A stretch of DNA of 64,000 bases from Spirulina major PCC 6313 (GCF_001890765.1 NZ_KV878783.1:3376771-3440770); one strand, 5' to 3'; shown: positions 27,386-36,575, counted from the first letter of the stretch. Made by a program: numbers and translations. The notes: a model not told the origin generated them from the sequence alone.

Positions 27386-27709
27386 CTATTTTTCGGGGTC
27401 GGGAGGAATTCCCATCTGCCAATCCAGATTCACCAGAAAGGCCTGTAACCGCATCCGTTCAATAAATGGCCAGCCGCCACTTTCCTCCATGTCCCGCAGC
27501 AGGTTCGCCAATTCGTGGCGGTTGCCGGGCAAGTTGGGCAAGAAAAGATCATCGCGAATGCGGGCGTGGGTGGCACTGAGCGATCGCAAAATCATCAGCG
27601 TCGCCAAACTGTCCCCCGCCTGCTGATCCGCAAGCTGGGAGAGTTCCGCCTGAATGCGAGACAGTTCCGCTGCCAAAAACGAAGGGTCAAAAGGGTGATC
27701 CTGCTCCAT
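27386..27709 (-). CDS. Small conserved cyanobacterial protein, function unknown
   Basis: This is a 107-aa, mostly helical and acidic protein with LSRIQAELSQLADQQAGDSLATLMILRSL followed by LPGNRHELANLLRDMEESGGWPFIERMRLQAFLVNL. The pattern is one I associate with small conserved cyanobacterial proteins of no known role; no catalytic motif or membrane segment is present. It lies 56 bases upstream of the phosphoglucomutase start on the same strand. Confidence 0.65.
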   Translation of the reverse strand: MEQDHPFDPSFLAAELSRIQAELSQLADQQAGDSLATLMILRSLSATHARIRDDLFLPNLPGNRHELANLLRDMEESGGWPFIERMRLQAFLVNLDWQMGIPPDPEK

Positions 27710-27760
27710 ACCTCACTCTAGATAACAAAAACGACATGAGCTGCTGCTCACCCAAATGAT

Positions 27761-27855
27761 ACGCTGAAGCGGATCAGGTGCGCTGACGCGGATCAGGTGC
27801 GCTGACACGAATCAGGTGCGCTGACACGAATCAGGTGCGCTGACGCGAATCAGGA
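27761..27855. repeat. Tandem array, 19-bp unit, five copies
   Basis: Five contiguous copies of the pattern GCGCTGACRCGAATCAGGT start at 27761, 27780, 27799, 27818 and 27837. The last base of the final copy and a few internal positions vary. No open frame or spacer is present. It directly precedes the tnpB relic. Confidence 0.92.
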
Positions 27856-27869
27856 AACGCGACACGCCC

Positions 27870-28043
27870 GTGTACAATGTGCTTTATTAAGACTTGCAGC
27901 AATGCAACTAGGGTAGGGCATACCCGAAGTAACGCTTGGGGAGAGACTCACCTCTGGCTTAGACGACGCAAGGAATCTAGGTTAAGCGATCTCGATGAGC
28001 CAAGAATCCCCGTGCGTTCACGCTGGGGAGTGTCAATCAAACG
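27870..28043 (+). pseudogene. Relic of an IS200/IS605-type tnpB element with its right end
   Basis: In the frame of 27877 the peptide VGHTRSNAWGETHLWLRRRKESRL followed by DEPRIPVRSRWGVSI resembles the variable C-terminal tail of cyanobacterial TnpB proteins. The DNA then ends in AATCCCCGTGCGTTCACG and CTGGGGAGTGTCAA (about 28008-28040), the hairpin type seen at the right end of such elements, where the guide RNA scaffold of TnpB is encoded. The nuclease domains and any tnpA are gone. No function is expected unless the RNA scaffold is still transcribed. The rest of 27710-28273 shows nothing else beyond the psbO leader. Confidence 0.5.
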
Positions 28044-28273
28044 CTTTGAACAGGTGTTAACAGCGCCATGTACCTAAGAAGTTCAGATCGTCAGAATTCC
28101 ACCCAAAATCGGCACTGTTTGACCGTCAGTAGACGGAATTAACGCCGACCAATACTAATGTTGAGCTTGTCATTAGGGTTCTGTTGATTCCGGTGGCTGT
28201 TCTGACCCCAATGTTGATCTGAAATTCCCGCTATTTTTTTTTGACGCAGAGATTGACGAAAACGAGGTTAATA

Positions 28274-29107
28274 ATGAGGTATTATCGCGGACTACTGATT
28301 GCATTTTTTGCCCTCTGCTTAGGGTTCTTAACAGCCTGTAGCGATGGACCAGCCAATGCAACCAGTCAACAGTTAACGTATGACGACATTGTGAACACCG
28401 GCCTAGCCAATGGCTGCCCAGAACTCGATGAAACAGCACGGGGATCAATCCCAGTCGTGGCTGGCAAAGAGTATCTGATTTCTGCCATGTGCTTAGAGCC
28501 GAAAGAATATTTCGTCAAAGAAGAACCCACCAACAAGCGGGTGGAGGCAGAATTCATCCAAGGGAAGGTGCTCACCCGCTACACTTCTAGCTTGGATCAA
28601 GTGAGTGGTACTTTAACCGCTAGTGCTGATGGAGTGCTGACCTTTAAAGAGGAAGCCGGGATCGATTTCCAACCGATCACGGTTCTGCTCCCTGGGGGTG
28701 AACAAACGCCGTTTATGTTCACCATGAAAAGTCTGGATGCTAAAACCGAAGCAGGGTTTGATTCGGTGAATACATCGACGGACTTTGAAGGGGAATTTTT
28801 CGTGCCGTCTTACCGGGGTTCTGTGTTCCTCGATCCGAAAGGGCGTGGGGTTGCCAGTGGCTATGACAATGCGATCGCGCTACCTGCTGGTGCTGACAGT
28901 GACAGTTTCGAGCGGGCCAATGTGAAACGCTATGAAACCGGCCGCGGTGAAATGTCGTTGCAGGTCACCAAAGTGGATAGCGAAACCGGAGAAATCGCTG
29001 GAACCTTTACCAGTATTCAGCCCTCGGATACGGACTTAGGCGCAGATGATCCCGAAGAAGTGAAAATCAAAGGGAGTTTCTACGCTCAGGTTAGCCCGAA
29101 AGCGTAA
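28274..29107 (+). CDS. psbO: Photosystem II manganese-stabilizing protein PsbO
   Basis: This 277-aa extrinsic lumenal subunit protects the water-oxidising manganese cluster. Diagnostic segments are LTYDDIVNTGLANGCPEL, PKEYFVKEEPTNKR, GIDFQPITVLLPGGE, STDFEGEFFVPSYRGSVFLDPKGRG and QPSDTDLGADDPEEVKIKG. The two conserved Cys (GCPEL and AMCLEP) form the structural disulfide. The signal segment ends in FLTACSDGPANA: it has both an AxA-type cleavage context and a lipobox-like LTAC, so lipid modification is conceivable. GAGG precedes the ATG at 28274, so that start is preferred over 28241. It is monocistronic, with a hairpin after the stop. Confidence 0.98.
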   Translation: MRYYRGLLIAFFALCLGFLTACSDGPANATSQQLTYDDIVNTGLANGCPELDETARGSIPVVAGKEYLISAMCLEPKEYFVKEEPTNKRVEAEFIQGKVLTRYTSSLDQVSGTLTASADGVLTFKEEAGIDFQPITVLLPGGEQTPFMFTMKSLDAKTEAGFDSVNTSTDFEGEFFVPSYRGSVFLDPKGRGVASGYDNAIALPAGADSDSFERANVKRYETGRGEMSLQVTKVDSETGEIAGTFTSIQPSDTDLGADDPEEVKIKGSFYAQVSPKA

Positions 29108-29137
29108 GGGATTGACCCATTCATCAAACGTGATGCT

Positions 29138-29171
29138 GTGAAGCGATCGCTCCTAGGGGCGATCGCTTCAC
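29138..29171 (+). terminator. Hairpin after psbO built on two HIP1 sites
   Basis: Perfect 13-base arms GTGAAGCGATCGC (29138-29150) and GCGATCGCTTCAC (29159-29171) enclose TCCTAGGG. It lies 30 bases after the psbO stop. Only a short CTTT follows, so termination efficiency is uncertain; it may mainly protect the 3' end of the abundant psbO mRNA. Confidence 0.55.
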
Positions 29172-29449
29172 CTTTGAGAGGGCGGTGCCGGTTCCATGGG
29201 TTTCGGATGACTCTAATGCACAGGGGTTAATTTTTGTGGTGATTTTTATTTCTGTGGGAAAAATACGGTTGGCATTCGTCCAATCGAACCTTACACTAAG
29301 GTGATCAGATCTCACGGATGAATGCCTGTCAATCATCATTCAACACAGTCTAGGGTTTTGATCCACCTGAACTATCACCCTCACCTATTTCCTCACCTAA
29401 TATTTAAATTTGATAACTCTTTTTTTCACTGCCGCGAGGCGTTAAACCC
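29172..29449. other. Intergenic region upstream of sigF
   Basis: This AT-rich stretch holds the presumed sigF promoter region. I see no gene, repeat or clear -35/-10 pair. Confidence 0.6.
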
Positions 29450-30217
29450 ATGCCAACTAGTTCACGCACCCTCAAAGGAGATAGCCTTTCTCTATTACGG
29501 GCCTATCGCACGAACCCCGACCTCCAAACCCGGAATCGGCTCGTGCATCTCAACATTGGTTTAGTCCGTCGTGAAGCGCATCATTGGGTTGAGCGTTGCC
29601 CGGAAAGTTATGAAGACTTGCTCCAAGTGGGCTGTTTAGGCCTGATTCGTGCCATTGAACGCTTCGATGTCACGAAGGGTAATGCGTTCAGTTCCTTTGC
29701 GATCCCCTACATTCGGGGCGAAATTCAACATTATCTTCGCGACAAAAGCACCCCGATCCGTATTCCTCGCCAATGGCAAGAGATCTGGCGACGGGCGATT
29801 AAGGTTACCCAAGCTCTGCGGGTCGAGATGGGGCGACAACCGAGCGATCGCGACATTGCCGCCGCCCTCAACATTTCCCAGGCCCACTGGCAAGAAATCA
29901 AACTCGCCCACCAAAACCGCGAACCCCTTAGCCTCGACTGTCCCCTCGGCAGTCCAGAGGACGGCTCCTTTAGCCTAGGGGAGTTAGTGCCCGATCACCA
30001 CTACCGCAGTTTTCAACTGGCCCAAGACGATCAAATCCGGTTACAGCAAGCCCTCGTGCAGCTTGAGCAGCGCACCCGCGATGTTTTAGAATTTGTTTTT
30101 CTCCAAGACCTGACTCAAAAAGAAGCCGCCGATCGCCTCGGCATCAGTGTGATTACGGTCTCGCGGCGCGTCAAAAAGGGAGTGGCGGCCCTGAAAGCCC
30201 TGATGAACAAGGCCTAA
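29450..30217 (+). CDS. sigF: RNA polymerase sigma factor SigF (group 3)
   Basis: This 255-aa alternative sigma factor has region 2 (RNRLVHLNIGLVRREAHHWVER, YEDLLQVGCLGLIRAIERFD, FSSFAIPYIRGEIQHYLRDK), region 3 (about residues 110-165) and region 4 with the helix-turn-helix DLTQKEAADRLGISVITVSRRVKKG. The sequence closely follows cyanobacterial SigF, which in Synechocystis controls motility and pilus genes and pilin pilA. The next gene but one region encodes a PilP-like lipoprotein, which may fit a pilus link, but this is inference from position. No anti-sigma factor gene is adjacent. Confidence 0.93.
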   Translation: MPTSSRTLKGDSLSLLRAYRTNPDLQTRNRLVHLNIGLVRREAHHWVERCPESYEDLLQVGCLGLIRAIERFDVTKGNAFSSFAIPYIRGEIQHYLRDKSTPIRIPRQWQEIWRRAIKVTQALRVEMGRQPSDRDIAAALNISQAHWQEIKLAHQNREPLSLDCPLGSPEDGSFSLGELVPDHHYRSFQLAQDDQIRLQQALVQLEQRTRDVLEFVFLQDLTQKEAADRLGISVITVSRRVKKGVAALKALMNKA

Positions 30218-30323
30218 ACTGCGGAAAATTCGGAGTCAACCGCCAACCCTGGGAACAGGTGATTTATACTCAAAACAAGTTTGGATGAAGGGTGGGAGTA
30301 TCCTAAAGGGACAGAGAATCATC

Positions 30324-31199
30324 ATGCGTAGACAGCTAGTTATTACCGGATTCACCGCCACAACCCTACTCCTAGGGGGGTGTGGGGTTTTATCTTCGCT
30401 GCCCTTTATTGGCGGGGGTGAGGATGAGGCCGCCGTCCCGGAGGCTGTGCCCATTGCCCCCCAAGCCGCTGAAAATTTTGAAGATCCCCTCGTGGCGGAA
30501 GGCGAACCGCCGCCGCCTCCAGCCGCTGGAGATAATGTGGCTGAGGGGTTGATTCCCCTCGCGGATGCGGATACGGTGGCAAAGCTGGGACAAACTCGAC
30601 AAGGGCGGACAGACCCCTTCTCCACGATTCCAGTCACCTTAGAGTCTGTGCAGGATGGAGGCACGGTGGCCGTGCAAGCTCCTCTCGAAGAGAGTTTACC
30701 CAGAATTCCGTCGCTGCCTCAACTGCCCAATCCCCTCATTCCGCAAATTGGCCCGTTTGAGCGTCCTCCAACACCACCGAATCCGCCCAGACCCAGCGCC
30801 GATTTTCCGATTCCTTCATCACCCCAAAATCTTCCTTCATCGCCCCAAAGTATTCCGCCGTCAGAACCCTTTGCGCCGGATTTACCGGATTTGCCGGAGC
30901 CGACCCTCGCCCAGGGCCTTAATGTGACGGGGGTGGTAGTGAAGGCCGATGGGACAAAGTATGCGATCGTGGAAACCTCTGCCGGCAAGAGTACCTACGT
31001 GCGGGAAGGGGATTTTGTGGAAAATGGTCAGGTCTTGGTGAAGCGGATTGAATCCCGTAAGGGAGGAACCCCGCGAGTCGTGTTTGAAGAATTGGGCATT
31101 GAAGTGACCAAGTCTTTAGGTGAAGGGGGTGGACAGCCCACGGCCATGAGACAATTGCTGTCTCCTTTGGTGTTGTCAAGGGATAACGATCTGGTTTAA
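30324..31199 (+). CDS. Proline-rich lipoprotein with PilP-like C-terminal domain
   Basis: This protein of about 291 aa starts MRRQLVITGFTATTLLLGGCG, a clear lipoprotein signal with lipobox LGGC. A low-complexity region rich in Pro, Ser and Asp (about residues 60-205) follows. The C-terminal domain LNVTGVVVKADGTKYAIVETSAGKSTYVREGDFVENGQVLVKRIE has the beta pattern of PilP/GspC-like periplasmic pilus-assembly proteins. The likely location is the outer face of a membrane in the periplasm. The ATG at 30324 is preferred because it starts the signal peptide; 30285 would add 13 residues. Placement after sigF, a pilus-related sigma factor in other cyanobacteria, is suggestive. Confidence 0.7.
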   Translation: MRRQLVITGFTATTLLLGGCGVLSSLPFIGGGEDEAAVPEAVPIAPQAAENFEDPLVAEGEPPPPPAAGDNVAEGLIPLADADTVAKLGQTRQGRTDPFSTIPVTLESVQDGGTVAVQAPLEESLPRIPSLPQLPNPLIPQIGPFERPPTPPNPPRPSADFPIPSSPQNLPSSPQSIPPSEPFAPDLPDLPEPTLAQGLNVTGVVVKADGTKYAIVETSAGKSTYVREGDFVENGQVLVKRIESRKGGTPRVVFEELGIEVTKSLGEGGGQPTAMRQLLSPLVLSRDNDLV

Positions 31200-31229
31200 A
31201 CGATCTGATAACGATCTGATTTAGATGTC

Positions 31230-31502
31230 ATGATGCAAAAACGAGTGAGTTGTGCGGCGTTGCCTCTCGCAGTCTATCAAGAAGTGGCGGCGCAGTTGCG
31301 ACAGTTGCCGGGTGTGGTGGCGGTGGAGTTGGAGCCGCAGGGGTCAATTCCGTTTGATTATGCCCAAAGCCAGGTTGCGGCGTTGCAGGTGACTTGGGGG
31401 GACGATCGCACTCCGAGCAGCGATCGCCAATGCCGCAGGATCTTGGACTACTACGCCCAAACCTTCGGCCCATGGCAGGAAGACGAAATCCCCTCAGGCT
31501 AG
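31230..31502 (+). CDS. Small conserved cyanobacterial protein, function unknown
   Basis: This 90-aa soluble protein contains LPLAVYQEVAAQLRQLPGVVAVELEPQGSIPFDYAQSQVAALQV and a C-terminal ILDYYAQTFGPWQ. The pattern looks conserved rather than random, and the gene follows the PilP-like lipoprotein gene after 30 bases, so cotranscription is possible. No domain, active site or membrane segment is recognised. Confidence 0.65.
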   Translation: MMQKRVSCAALPLAVYQEVAAQLRQLPGVVAVELEPQGSIPFDYAQSQVAALQVTWGDDRTPSSDRQCRRILDYYAQTFGPWQEDEIPSG

Positions 31503-31539
31503 TGATCTGAGGGGGTGAGCGATCGCACCTGCCGCTGAT

Positions 31540-32565
31540 CTAGTTGGGCAAACGAGGCGGCCCACCTTCGATATCCGGTTGTTCGGGTTCTGGAATCACG
31601 CGGGGGGCCGGTTGTCCGAGTTGAAATTCTCCTTCATACACCCGTCCGTTGGCATAGCGCATCCGCCCGATGCCGTGGGGCACACCGCGACGCAGTTCAC
31701 CCGTGTAGCGATCGCCGTTGCCGTAGGAACAGGAACCACTGCCGCTGAGGGTGAAATCATTAAACTGCCCTTGGCAGCTTGTGCCATTGGGAAACGACAG
31801 CGTCCCATTACCATTGGGTTGTCCAGCCCAGAAATTTCCCGAAAAGCGAATGCATTGGACTTGGCCATTACGGCGCACACAGACATCATCGGTATATGTA
31901 CCTTGGCCATGGGGCACACCATTGCGAAACAGACCATCATAGCGAGCACAGCGCAAATCACCGTTATAGTCCCGACATTTCCCATAGACCATCGAACCCC
32001 GCCCAGAGGGTAAGCCATCGACAACGCCACCATAGTAGCGATTGGCATATTCCGGTTGATTCCATTCAATCGAGACTAGATAGGGTTCGCCGGGAATCTG
32101 TTCGGTGACTTCGGTGGGGTTGGTGGTGCGGAAGATGAACAAGCCTGTGCCGTTGGGTAAGCCATTACGTACATCCCCTTGGTAACGGTTGTCGTTGCCG
32201 TAGATGAATTTACCTTTGCCGTGGGGTAACCCGTTGCGGAATTCGCCGTCGTAGATGGTTTGAAAGTTTTCGTTACTGGTTTCGGTGTCGTAGTAGTAGA
32301 ACACGCCGCGCCCGTGGCGACGACCGTTGAGAATGTCACCCCGATAGTAACCATCAGAATATTGACAGATGCCATTGCCGGTGTAGCCCCGAAATTGGCC
32401 TTCGCAGCGAGCGCCGTCGGGGAGGGTGATGATGTATTGAGCTTGGGCGGCGGGGGGAGCGAGGAGGGTGGCGATCGCTTGCAAGCCCAACGTCGCTGCA
32501 ACCCCAATACCAAGGGTTGTCAGACGTTGCAGAATGCTTGTTGTCCTGTGGGGAGTGGTGACCAT
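31540..32565 (-). CDS. Exported MORN-repeat protein
   Basis: This protein of about 341 aa has a signal peptide (MVTTPHRTTSILQRL through PPAAQAQ) followed by about nine MORN repeats of the form YxGxxxNGxxHGxG, for example YRGDILNGRRHGRGVF, YDGEFRNGLPHGKGKF, YQGDVRNGLPNGTG and YTGELRRGVPHGIGRM. MORN repeats form elongated beta sheets that bind lipids or proteins. The C-terminus is Pro-rich. Several ATGs are possible (32583, 32571, 32565); 32565 has AGGA about 8 bases upstream, so it is chosen. A longer frame to 32679 lacks support. The product probably acts outside the cytoplasm; the partner is unknown. Confidence 0.85.
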   Translation of the reverse strand: MVTTPHRTTSILQRLTTLGIGVAATLGLQAIATLLAPPAAQAQYIITLPDGARCEGQFRGYTGNGICQYSDGYYRGDILNGRRHGRGVFYYYDTETSNENFQTIYDGEFRNGLPHGKGKFIYGNDNRYQGDVRNGLPNGTGLFIFRTTNPTEVTEQIPGEPYLVSIEWNQPEYANRYYGGVVDGLPSGRGSMVYGKCRDYNGDLRCARYDGLFRNGVPHGQGTYTDDVCVRRNGQVQCIRFSGNFWAGQPNGNGTLSFPNGTSCQGQFNDFTLSGSGSCSYGNGDRYTGELRRGVPHGIGRMRYANGRVYEGEFQLGQPAPRVIPEPEQPDIEGGPPRLPN

Positions 32566-32729
32566 AAACATTCCTGAACTCATGAAAATCTGTGGGTGAA
32601 GCCCGTCAATTGAAACTGACGAAAGGAAATTCAACCCTAGTCTAGCTTGGAATTTCCCAATCGGAACAGAGAAGACCAATACGGTAAGATGGGAAGATTA
32701 TGAACGCCTTTAGAATAGTTTGATCGCGC

Positions 32730-33233
32730 ATGGATATTAAGACCTTTATGGAGCAATGTGTGGGCAAGTGGTTTGCCCAACGCACCTGTTATCAACTAAC
32801 CGAGAACCAGTCAGAGAGTGCGAAAGCGGAAGTCACCATGGCCTGGCTTGCGACCGATGCGGCTCCCATCCAAACCCTCTGCGCAAATGCGGCGATCGCC
32901 CCGGAAACCGTCTGGGGTGGCCTTGATATTCACTGGGATAATTCCGTTGATCCGGGGCAACCGAAACAAGTGGGCGGTACGGTGATGGCCTTCGCTGCCC
33001 CGAACGCCCCCAGCCCCAGCGGCCAACTGCTCCGGGCTGATCTAGCGGTGGGAACCTATGACCTCAGCGCAGATGAGGCACTCACTCTGACGGTGCAGGA
33101 TGGCCCGCGCCACTACGAAGAGCGGATTTGGTTTGCCAGTGAAAATTTACGGTTTCGGACGGTGACGATCCAAAACGATGGGGTGATTTGCCAAGCGGCG
33201 TTTTACTCTGAAATTCGACGGATGCAAAGCTAG
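32730..33233 (+). CDS. CpcS/CpeS-family phycobiliprotein chromophore lyase
   Basis: This 167-aa protein fits the CpcS/CpeS (T-type beta-barrel) lyase family: FMEQCVGKWFAQRTCYQL at the start, LLRADLAVGTYDLSADEALTLTV in the middle and the hallmark YEERIWFASENLRFRTVTI near the end, then FYSEIRRM. Such lyases attach phycocyanobilin to Cys84-type sites of phycobiliproteins. The gene could be cpcS, cpcU or a paralogue; sequence alone does not decide. It is followed by rdgB after a single base, so both are on one mRNA. The presence of apcE in the window agrees with a phycobilisome-containing organism. Confidence 0.88.
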   Translation: MDIKTFMEQCVGKWFAQRTCYQLTENQSESAKAEVTMAWLATDAAPIQTLCANAAIAPETVWGGLDIHWDNSVDPGQPKQVGGTVMAFAAPNAPSPSGQLLRADLAVGTYDLSADEALTLTVQDGPRHYEERIWFASENLRFRTVTIQNDGVICQAAFYSEIRRMQS

Positions 33234-33234
33234 G

Positions 33235-33816
33235 ATGACACGCTTGGTTGTTGCGACGGGAAATCCGGGTAAAATCCCTGAAATGTCGGTCTATCTGGCG
33301 GATTTGGGGGTGGATTTGGTGATGAAGCCGCCGGACTTGGAGATTGAGGAAACGGGGACAACGTTTCTAGAAAATGCGGCGTTAAAAGCGTCTCAGGTGG
33401 CTCTGGCGGTGGGAGACTGGGCGATCGCAGATGATTCGGGCCTCGCCGTTAATGCCCTCAACGGTGCGCCGGGTCTTTATTCCGCCCGCTACGGCAAGAC
33501 CGATGCCGATCGCATCGCTCGCCTTTTGGCAGAATTGGGGGACAGAGAACAGCGATCGGCACAATTTATCTGTGCATTGGCGATCGCGGCTCCCGATGGT
33601 GCGATCGCCCTCCAGGCCGAAGGCATCTGTCCGGGGGAAATTCTCACCGCCCCCCAAGGCACAGGCGGCTTTGGGTATGACCCGATTTTTTATGTTCCCG
33701 ACGTGGGCCTCAGTTTCGCCCAAATGTCCGCCGCCCAAAAAGACGCAATCAGTCATCGAGGCCGCGCCTTTCAAACCCTCCTCGCCCAATGGTCAACCCT
33801 GCCCTTTTCTAAGTAA
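33235..33816 (+). CDS. rdgB: Non-canonical purine NTP pyrophosphatase (RdgB/HAM1)
   Basis: This 193-aa enzyme hydrolyses dITP, ITP and XTP to monophosphates, keeping them out of nucleic acids. The family motifs are VVATGNPGKIPEM, the catalytic DDSGLAVNALNGAPGLYSARY, GGFGYDPIFYVPD and SHRGRAF. The length is typical. It starts one base after the bilin lyase stop and is convergent with glmU, with an inverted-repeat element between them. Confidence 0.96.
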   Translation: MTRLVVATGNPGKIPEMSVYLADLGVDLVMKPPDLEIEETGTTFLENAALKASQVALAVGDWAIADDSGLAVNALNGAPGLYSARYGKTDADRIARLLAELGDREQRSAQFICALAIAAPDGAIALQAEGICPGEILTAPQGTGGFGYDPIFYVPDVGLSFAQMSAAQKDAISHRGRAFQTLLAQWSTLPFSK

Positions 33817-33853
33817 CACAGCAGGCAAGGGACTTAATGGAGGTTAACTATTT

Positions 33854-33922
33854 AATCCGGTAATTGAAAAAGGCTCTAAACCTCTAGCGAGCAAGATGCT
33901 CGCATTACGGAATTACCGGATT
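33854..33922. repeat. 69-bp inverted-repeat element between rdgB and glmU
   Basis: Perfect 12-base arms AATCCGGTAATT (33854-33865) and AATTACCGGATT (33911-33922) enclose the hairpin GCGAGCAAGATGCTCGC (33887-33903) followed by ATTAC. It lies between convergent genes and may serve as a shared terminator. The inner hairpin belongs to the dispersed palindrome family. No target duplication longer than 4 bases is clear. Confidence 0.7.
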
Positions 33923-33960
33923 ATTTCCGTAAGTTTCATAAAGCCCCTTGTTGCTCAGGC

Positions 33961-35322
33961 TCACTGTGATGAGTCCGACGACAAACGCCAGCCGGATTTG
34001 ACCACTTGCCGACTGCGGGCGATCACGAGGGCATCGTCGCCCACATCTTCGGTAACCGTCGAACCGGCCGCGATCGTCACCTGTTCCCCCAAAACCAAGG
34101 GCGCGACGAGGACAGAATTCGACCCCGTTTTACAGCCATTGCCGATAATGGTTTGGTGTTTGTTCACGCCGTCATAGTTGGCGGTGATTGTCCCTGCGCC
34201 GATGTTGACGCGATCGCCCAGGATTGCATTGCCCAGATAGGACAAATGGGCGATGTTCGTTTTCTCGCCCACCTGGGTCTGCTTCAGTTCGACAAAATTC
34301 CCAATCCGGCAGCCTTGGCCTAATTCCACATGACCCCGCAAATGGGCATAGGGGCCGATCCGCGTTGCCGCCGCCACGGTGCTATCGGTAATCACGGAAT
34401 ACATCACCGTCACATTCTCGCCAATCTGGCTATTTTCAATCAAACTGCTGGGGCCAATCCGACAGCCTGCGGCGATCACCGTGTTGCCCCGGAGATGGGT
34501 TTGGGGTTCGATCACCACATCGGGGGCAAGGGTGACCGTGTCGTCAATGGTGATGCTGTCGGGGTTAATCAAGGTCACGCCCGCCCGCATCCAATCGTCT
34601 TTAATCCGCCCTTGGAGCATATCGGCGGCCTGGGCTAGCTGACGGCGATCGTTAATCCCGGTAATTTCTTGGCTATCCTCCACATCAACGGCCATCACTT
34701 GCGCCATCATCGCAAACACATCCGTCAGGTAATATTCCTGTTGATCATTTTCGTTGGAAAGTTTGGGCAAAATGGCGGCCAGTTGGGGCCAGTGGAAGCA
34801 GTAGACCCCGGCATTGATGCGGGGGTTTTGGCGCTGGGCCTCGGTGCAGTCCCGGTCTTCGATGATCTGTTGAACGTAGTTTTCGCCATCGCAAAACACG
34901 CGCCCGTAGCCTTTGGGGTTGACGAGTTGGGCGGTGAGGAGGGTGGCGCTGTTGCGGTGGGTGCGGTGGGTCTGGAGGAGGGTGGCAATGGTTTCGGGGC
35001 GGAGGAGGGGCACGTCACCATTGAGGACGAGGAGATCATCGTCTAGATCTGCAAGGGGGCCGAGAAGTTGCTGGATGGCGTGGCCGGTGCCGAGTTGTTC
35101 GGATTGCTCGACGAATTCGATCCCCGGCAAATGCTCAAGGGTGGTGCGGACGCGATCGCTCTGATACCCCACGATCACCAATTGCCGCGTTGGTTCCACC
35201 GCACGACAACTTTGTAACACCCGTTCCACTAAACTTTTGCCGCCCAAGGTATGGAGTACCTTAGGTAAATCTGACTTCATGCGTGTGCCGCGCCCGGCTG
35301 CCAAAATTGCTACCGCTACCAT
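33961..35322 (-). CDS. glmU: Bifunctional UDP-GlcNAc pyrophosphorylase / GlcN-1-P acetyltransferase
   Basis: This 453-aa protein makes UDP-N-acetylglucosamine for peptidoglycan and lipopolysaccharide. The N-terminal nucleotidyltransferase shows [26 protein letters not shown] and LNGDVPLL. The C-terminal left-handed beta-helix acetyltransferase has hexapeptide repeats and [46 protein letters not shown]. The start [10 protein letters not shown] at 35322 is the family start; the frame extends to 35397 without support. The gene is monocistronic and convergent with rdgB. Confidence 0.97.
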   Translation of the reverse strand: MVAVAILAAGRGTRMKSDLPKVLHTLGGKSLVERVLQSCRAVEPTRQLVIVGYQSDRVRTTLEHLPGIEFVEQSEQLGTGHAIQQLLGPLADLDDDLLVLNGDVPLLRPETIATLLQTHRTHRNSATLLTAQLVNPKGYGRVFCDGENYVQQIIEDRDCTEAQRQNPRINAGVYCFHWPQLAAILPKLSNENDQQEYYLTDVFAMMAQVMAVDVEDSQEITGINDRRQLAQAADMLQGRIKDDWMRAGVTLINPDSITIDDTVTLAPDVVIEPQTHLRGNTVIAAGCRIGPSSLIENSQIGENVTVMYSVITDSTVAAATRIGPYAHLRGHVELGQGCRIGNFVELKQTQVGEKTNIAHLSYLGNAILGDRVNIGAGTITANYDGVNKHQTIIGNGCKTGSNSVLVAPLVLGEQVTIAAGSTVTEDVGDDALVIARSRQVVKSGWRLSSDSSQ

Positions 35323-35548
35323 AGTTTTATCAAGACGAAATTTTAGGTACTGTGAATTTAAATGATTCCAGGAATCATTCACCCCAGATCGGGGCATTGA
35401 GGGCGAGAACGACAGGAGCCGGGATGATCCGACCCGCTACCCATATTCCACCCTTGATCGCGATCGCTGCTGATGCGGAGGATTCCTGATCCCCACAGCA
35501 AAGACCGTTCCCATTGTCTTGAAAAATGGCCCAATCGCCTAATCATCG

Positions 35549-36334
35549 ATGGCATATTCTGACCTATTGCGCCTGTCTCAAGGCCAACTCAACACCTTCA
35601 CCCAATGTCCCCGCCGGTATCAATACACCTACCATGAGCAATTGGGACGGCCCCTTGATCCCAATCGCCAGGAGAGTTTGACCTGGGGAAGTCAGTTCCA
35701 CACCCTGATGCAGCAGCGGGAGTTGGGGCTACCGGTGGAGGGGATGTTTGGGCCCGATGATCCCCTCGGTGTGACCTATCAGGCGTTGTTGGCGAAGCTG
35801 CCGGAACTGCGGGAGTCCGATCCGAATGTTGTCCGGGAGGCGGAACACCGCCGGGTTTTGCAGTGGCCCGATGTGGTGTTGACGGTGGTGTATGACCTGC
35901 TGCTGGTGACGGCACACGAGGCGACGATTCTGGACTGGAAGACCTATCGGGATCTGCCGCCTCGTGAACAGGTGGAGCAGAATTGGCAAACGAAGCTCTA
36001 TCCCTATGTGTTGGCGGCTACGTCGGACTATACACCGGAACAGATTACGATGACCTATTGGATTGTGGGGGATGCGGAGAATGTGCGATCGCACACCTTC
36101 CCCTACAGCACCGCTGCTTATCTCGCCACCCAGAACGAACTTCGCCACATCGTTGCCCAGTTGCTCACCGCCGAGGAGCAGTACCGTAACGACAATGCTC
36201 CCTTTGCGCAAGTGCCGGAAGCGAAGGGCCTGTGTCGTCGTTGCCCCTTTGTCCAATGTTGCGAACGTCAAGAAACCACAACATTTGCCCCCACCCAATG
36301 GCGAGAAATGATTCATAATAGTCCAGATATCTGA
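35549..36334 (+). CDS. RecB-like PD-(D/E)XK nuclease with probable Fe-S cluster
   Basis: This 261-aa protein starts with LSQGQLNTFTQCPRRYQYTY, the AddB/Cas4-type N-terminal motif with Cys20. The catalytic core is visible in TILDWKTYR (DxK), preceded by VVLTVVYDLLLV. The C-terminus has Cys229, Cys232 and Cys237/238 in GLCRRCPFVQCC, completing the four-Cys iron-sulfur site of this nuclease group. It probably acts on DNA ends in repair or recombination. No CRISPR array or cas gene is nearby, so it is not called Cas4. Confidence 0.85.
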   Translation: MAYSDLLRLSQGQLNTFTQCPRRYQYTYHEQLGRPLDPNRQESLTWGSQFHTLMQQRELGLPVEGMFGPDDPLGVTYQALLAKLPELRESDPNVVREAEHRRVLQWPDVVLTVVYDLLLVTAHEATILDWKTYRDLPPREQVEQNWQTKLYPYVLAATSDYTPEQITMTYWIVGDAENVRSHTFPYSTAAYLATQNELRHIVAQLLTAEEQYRNDNAPFAQVPEAKGLCRRCPFVQCCERQETTTFAPTQWREMIHNSPDI

Positions 36335-36575
36335 AGCCTGTCGCTAGCATCTACGGCTTTTCTTCTCGGTTACGACGTTACGAAAGGGGCAAGGGCATTC
36401 CCATTGACCCAAAGCAGTGCGATCGCATCAGGAGCACGACTTCCCAAGCTCGACCCCCATTCGGCACGAGTAAAGCTTTAGATTTTGTTCAGTATCCAGA
36501 ATTTTTAATGCCGGATACTGGTAATAAGAGAAGGATTATTTTTAGCTACTTACCCCTGCTCTTGCCGGACTACCC

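Noticed and set aside
27877-28077. 66-aa frame as a functional gene
   Set aside because: It is the tail of a tnpB relic reading into the right-end hairpin, not an independent gene.
35549-36334. Cas4
   Set aside because: The fold and Cys pattern fit, but there is no CRISPR array or cas gene; a general RecB-like nuclease is the safer call.
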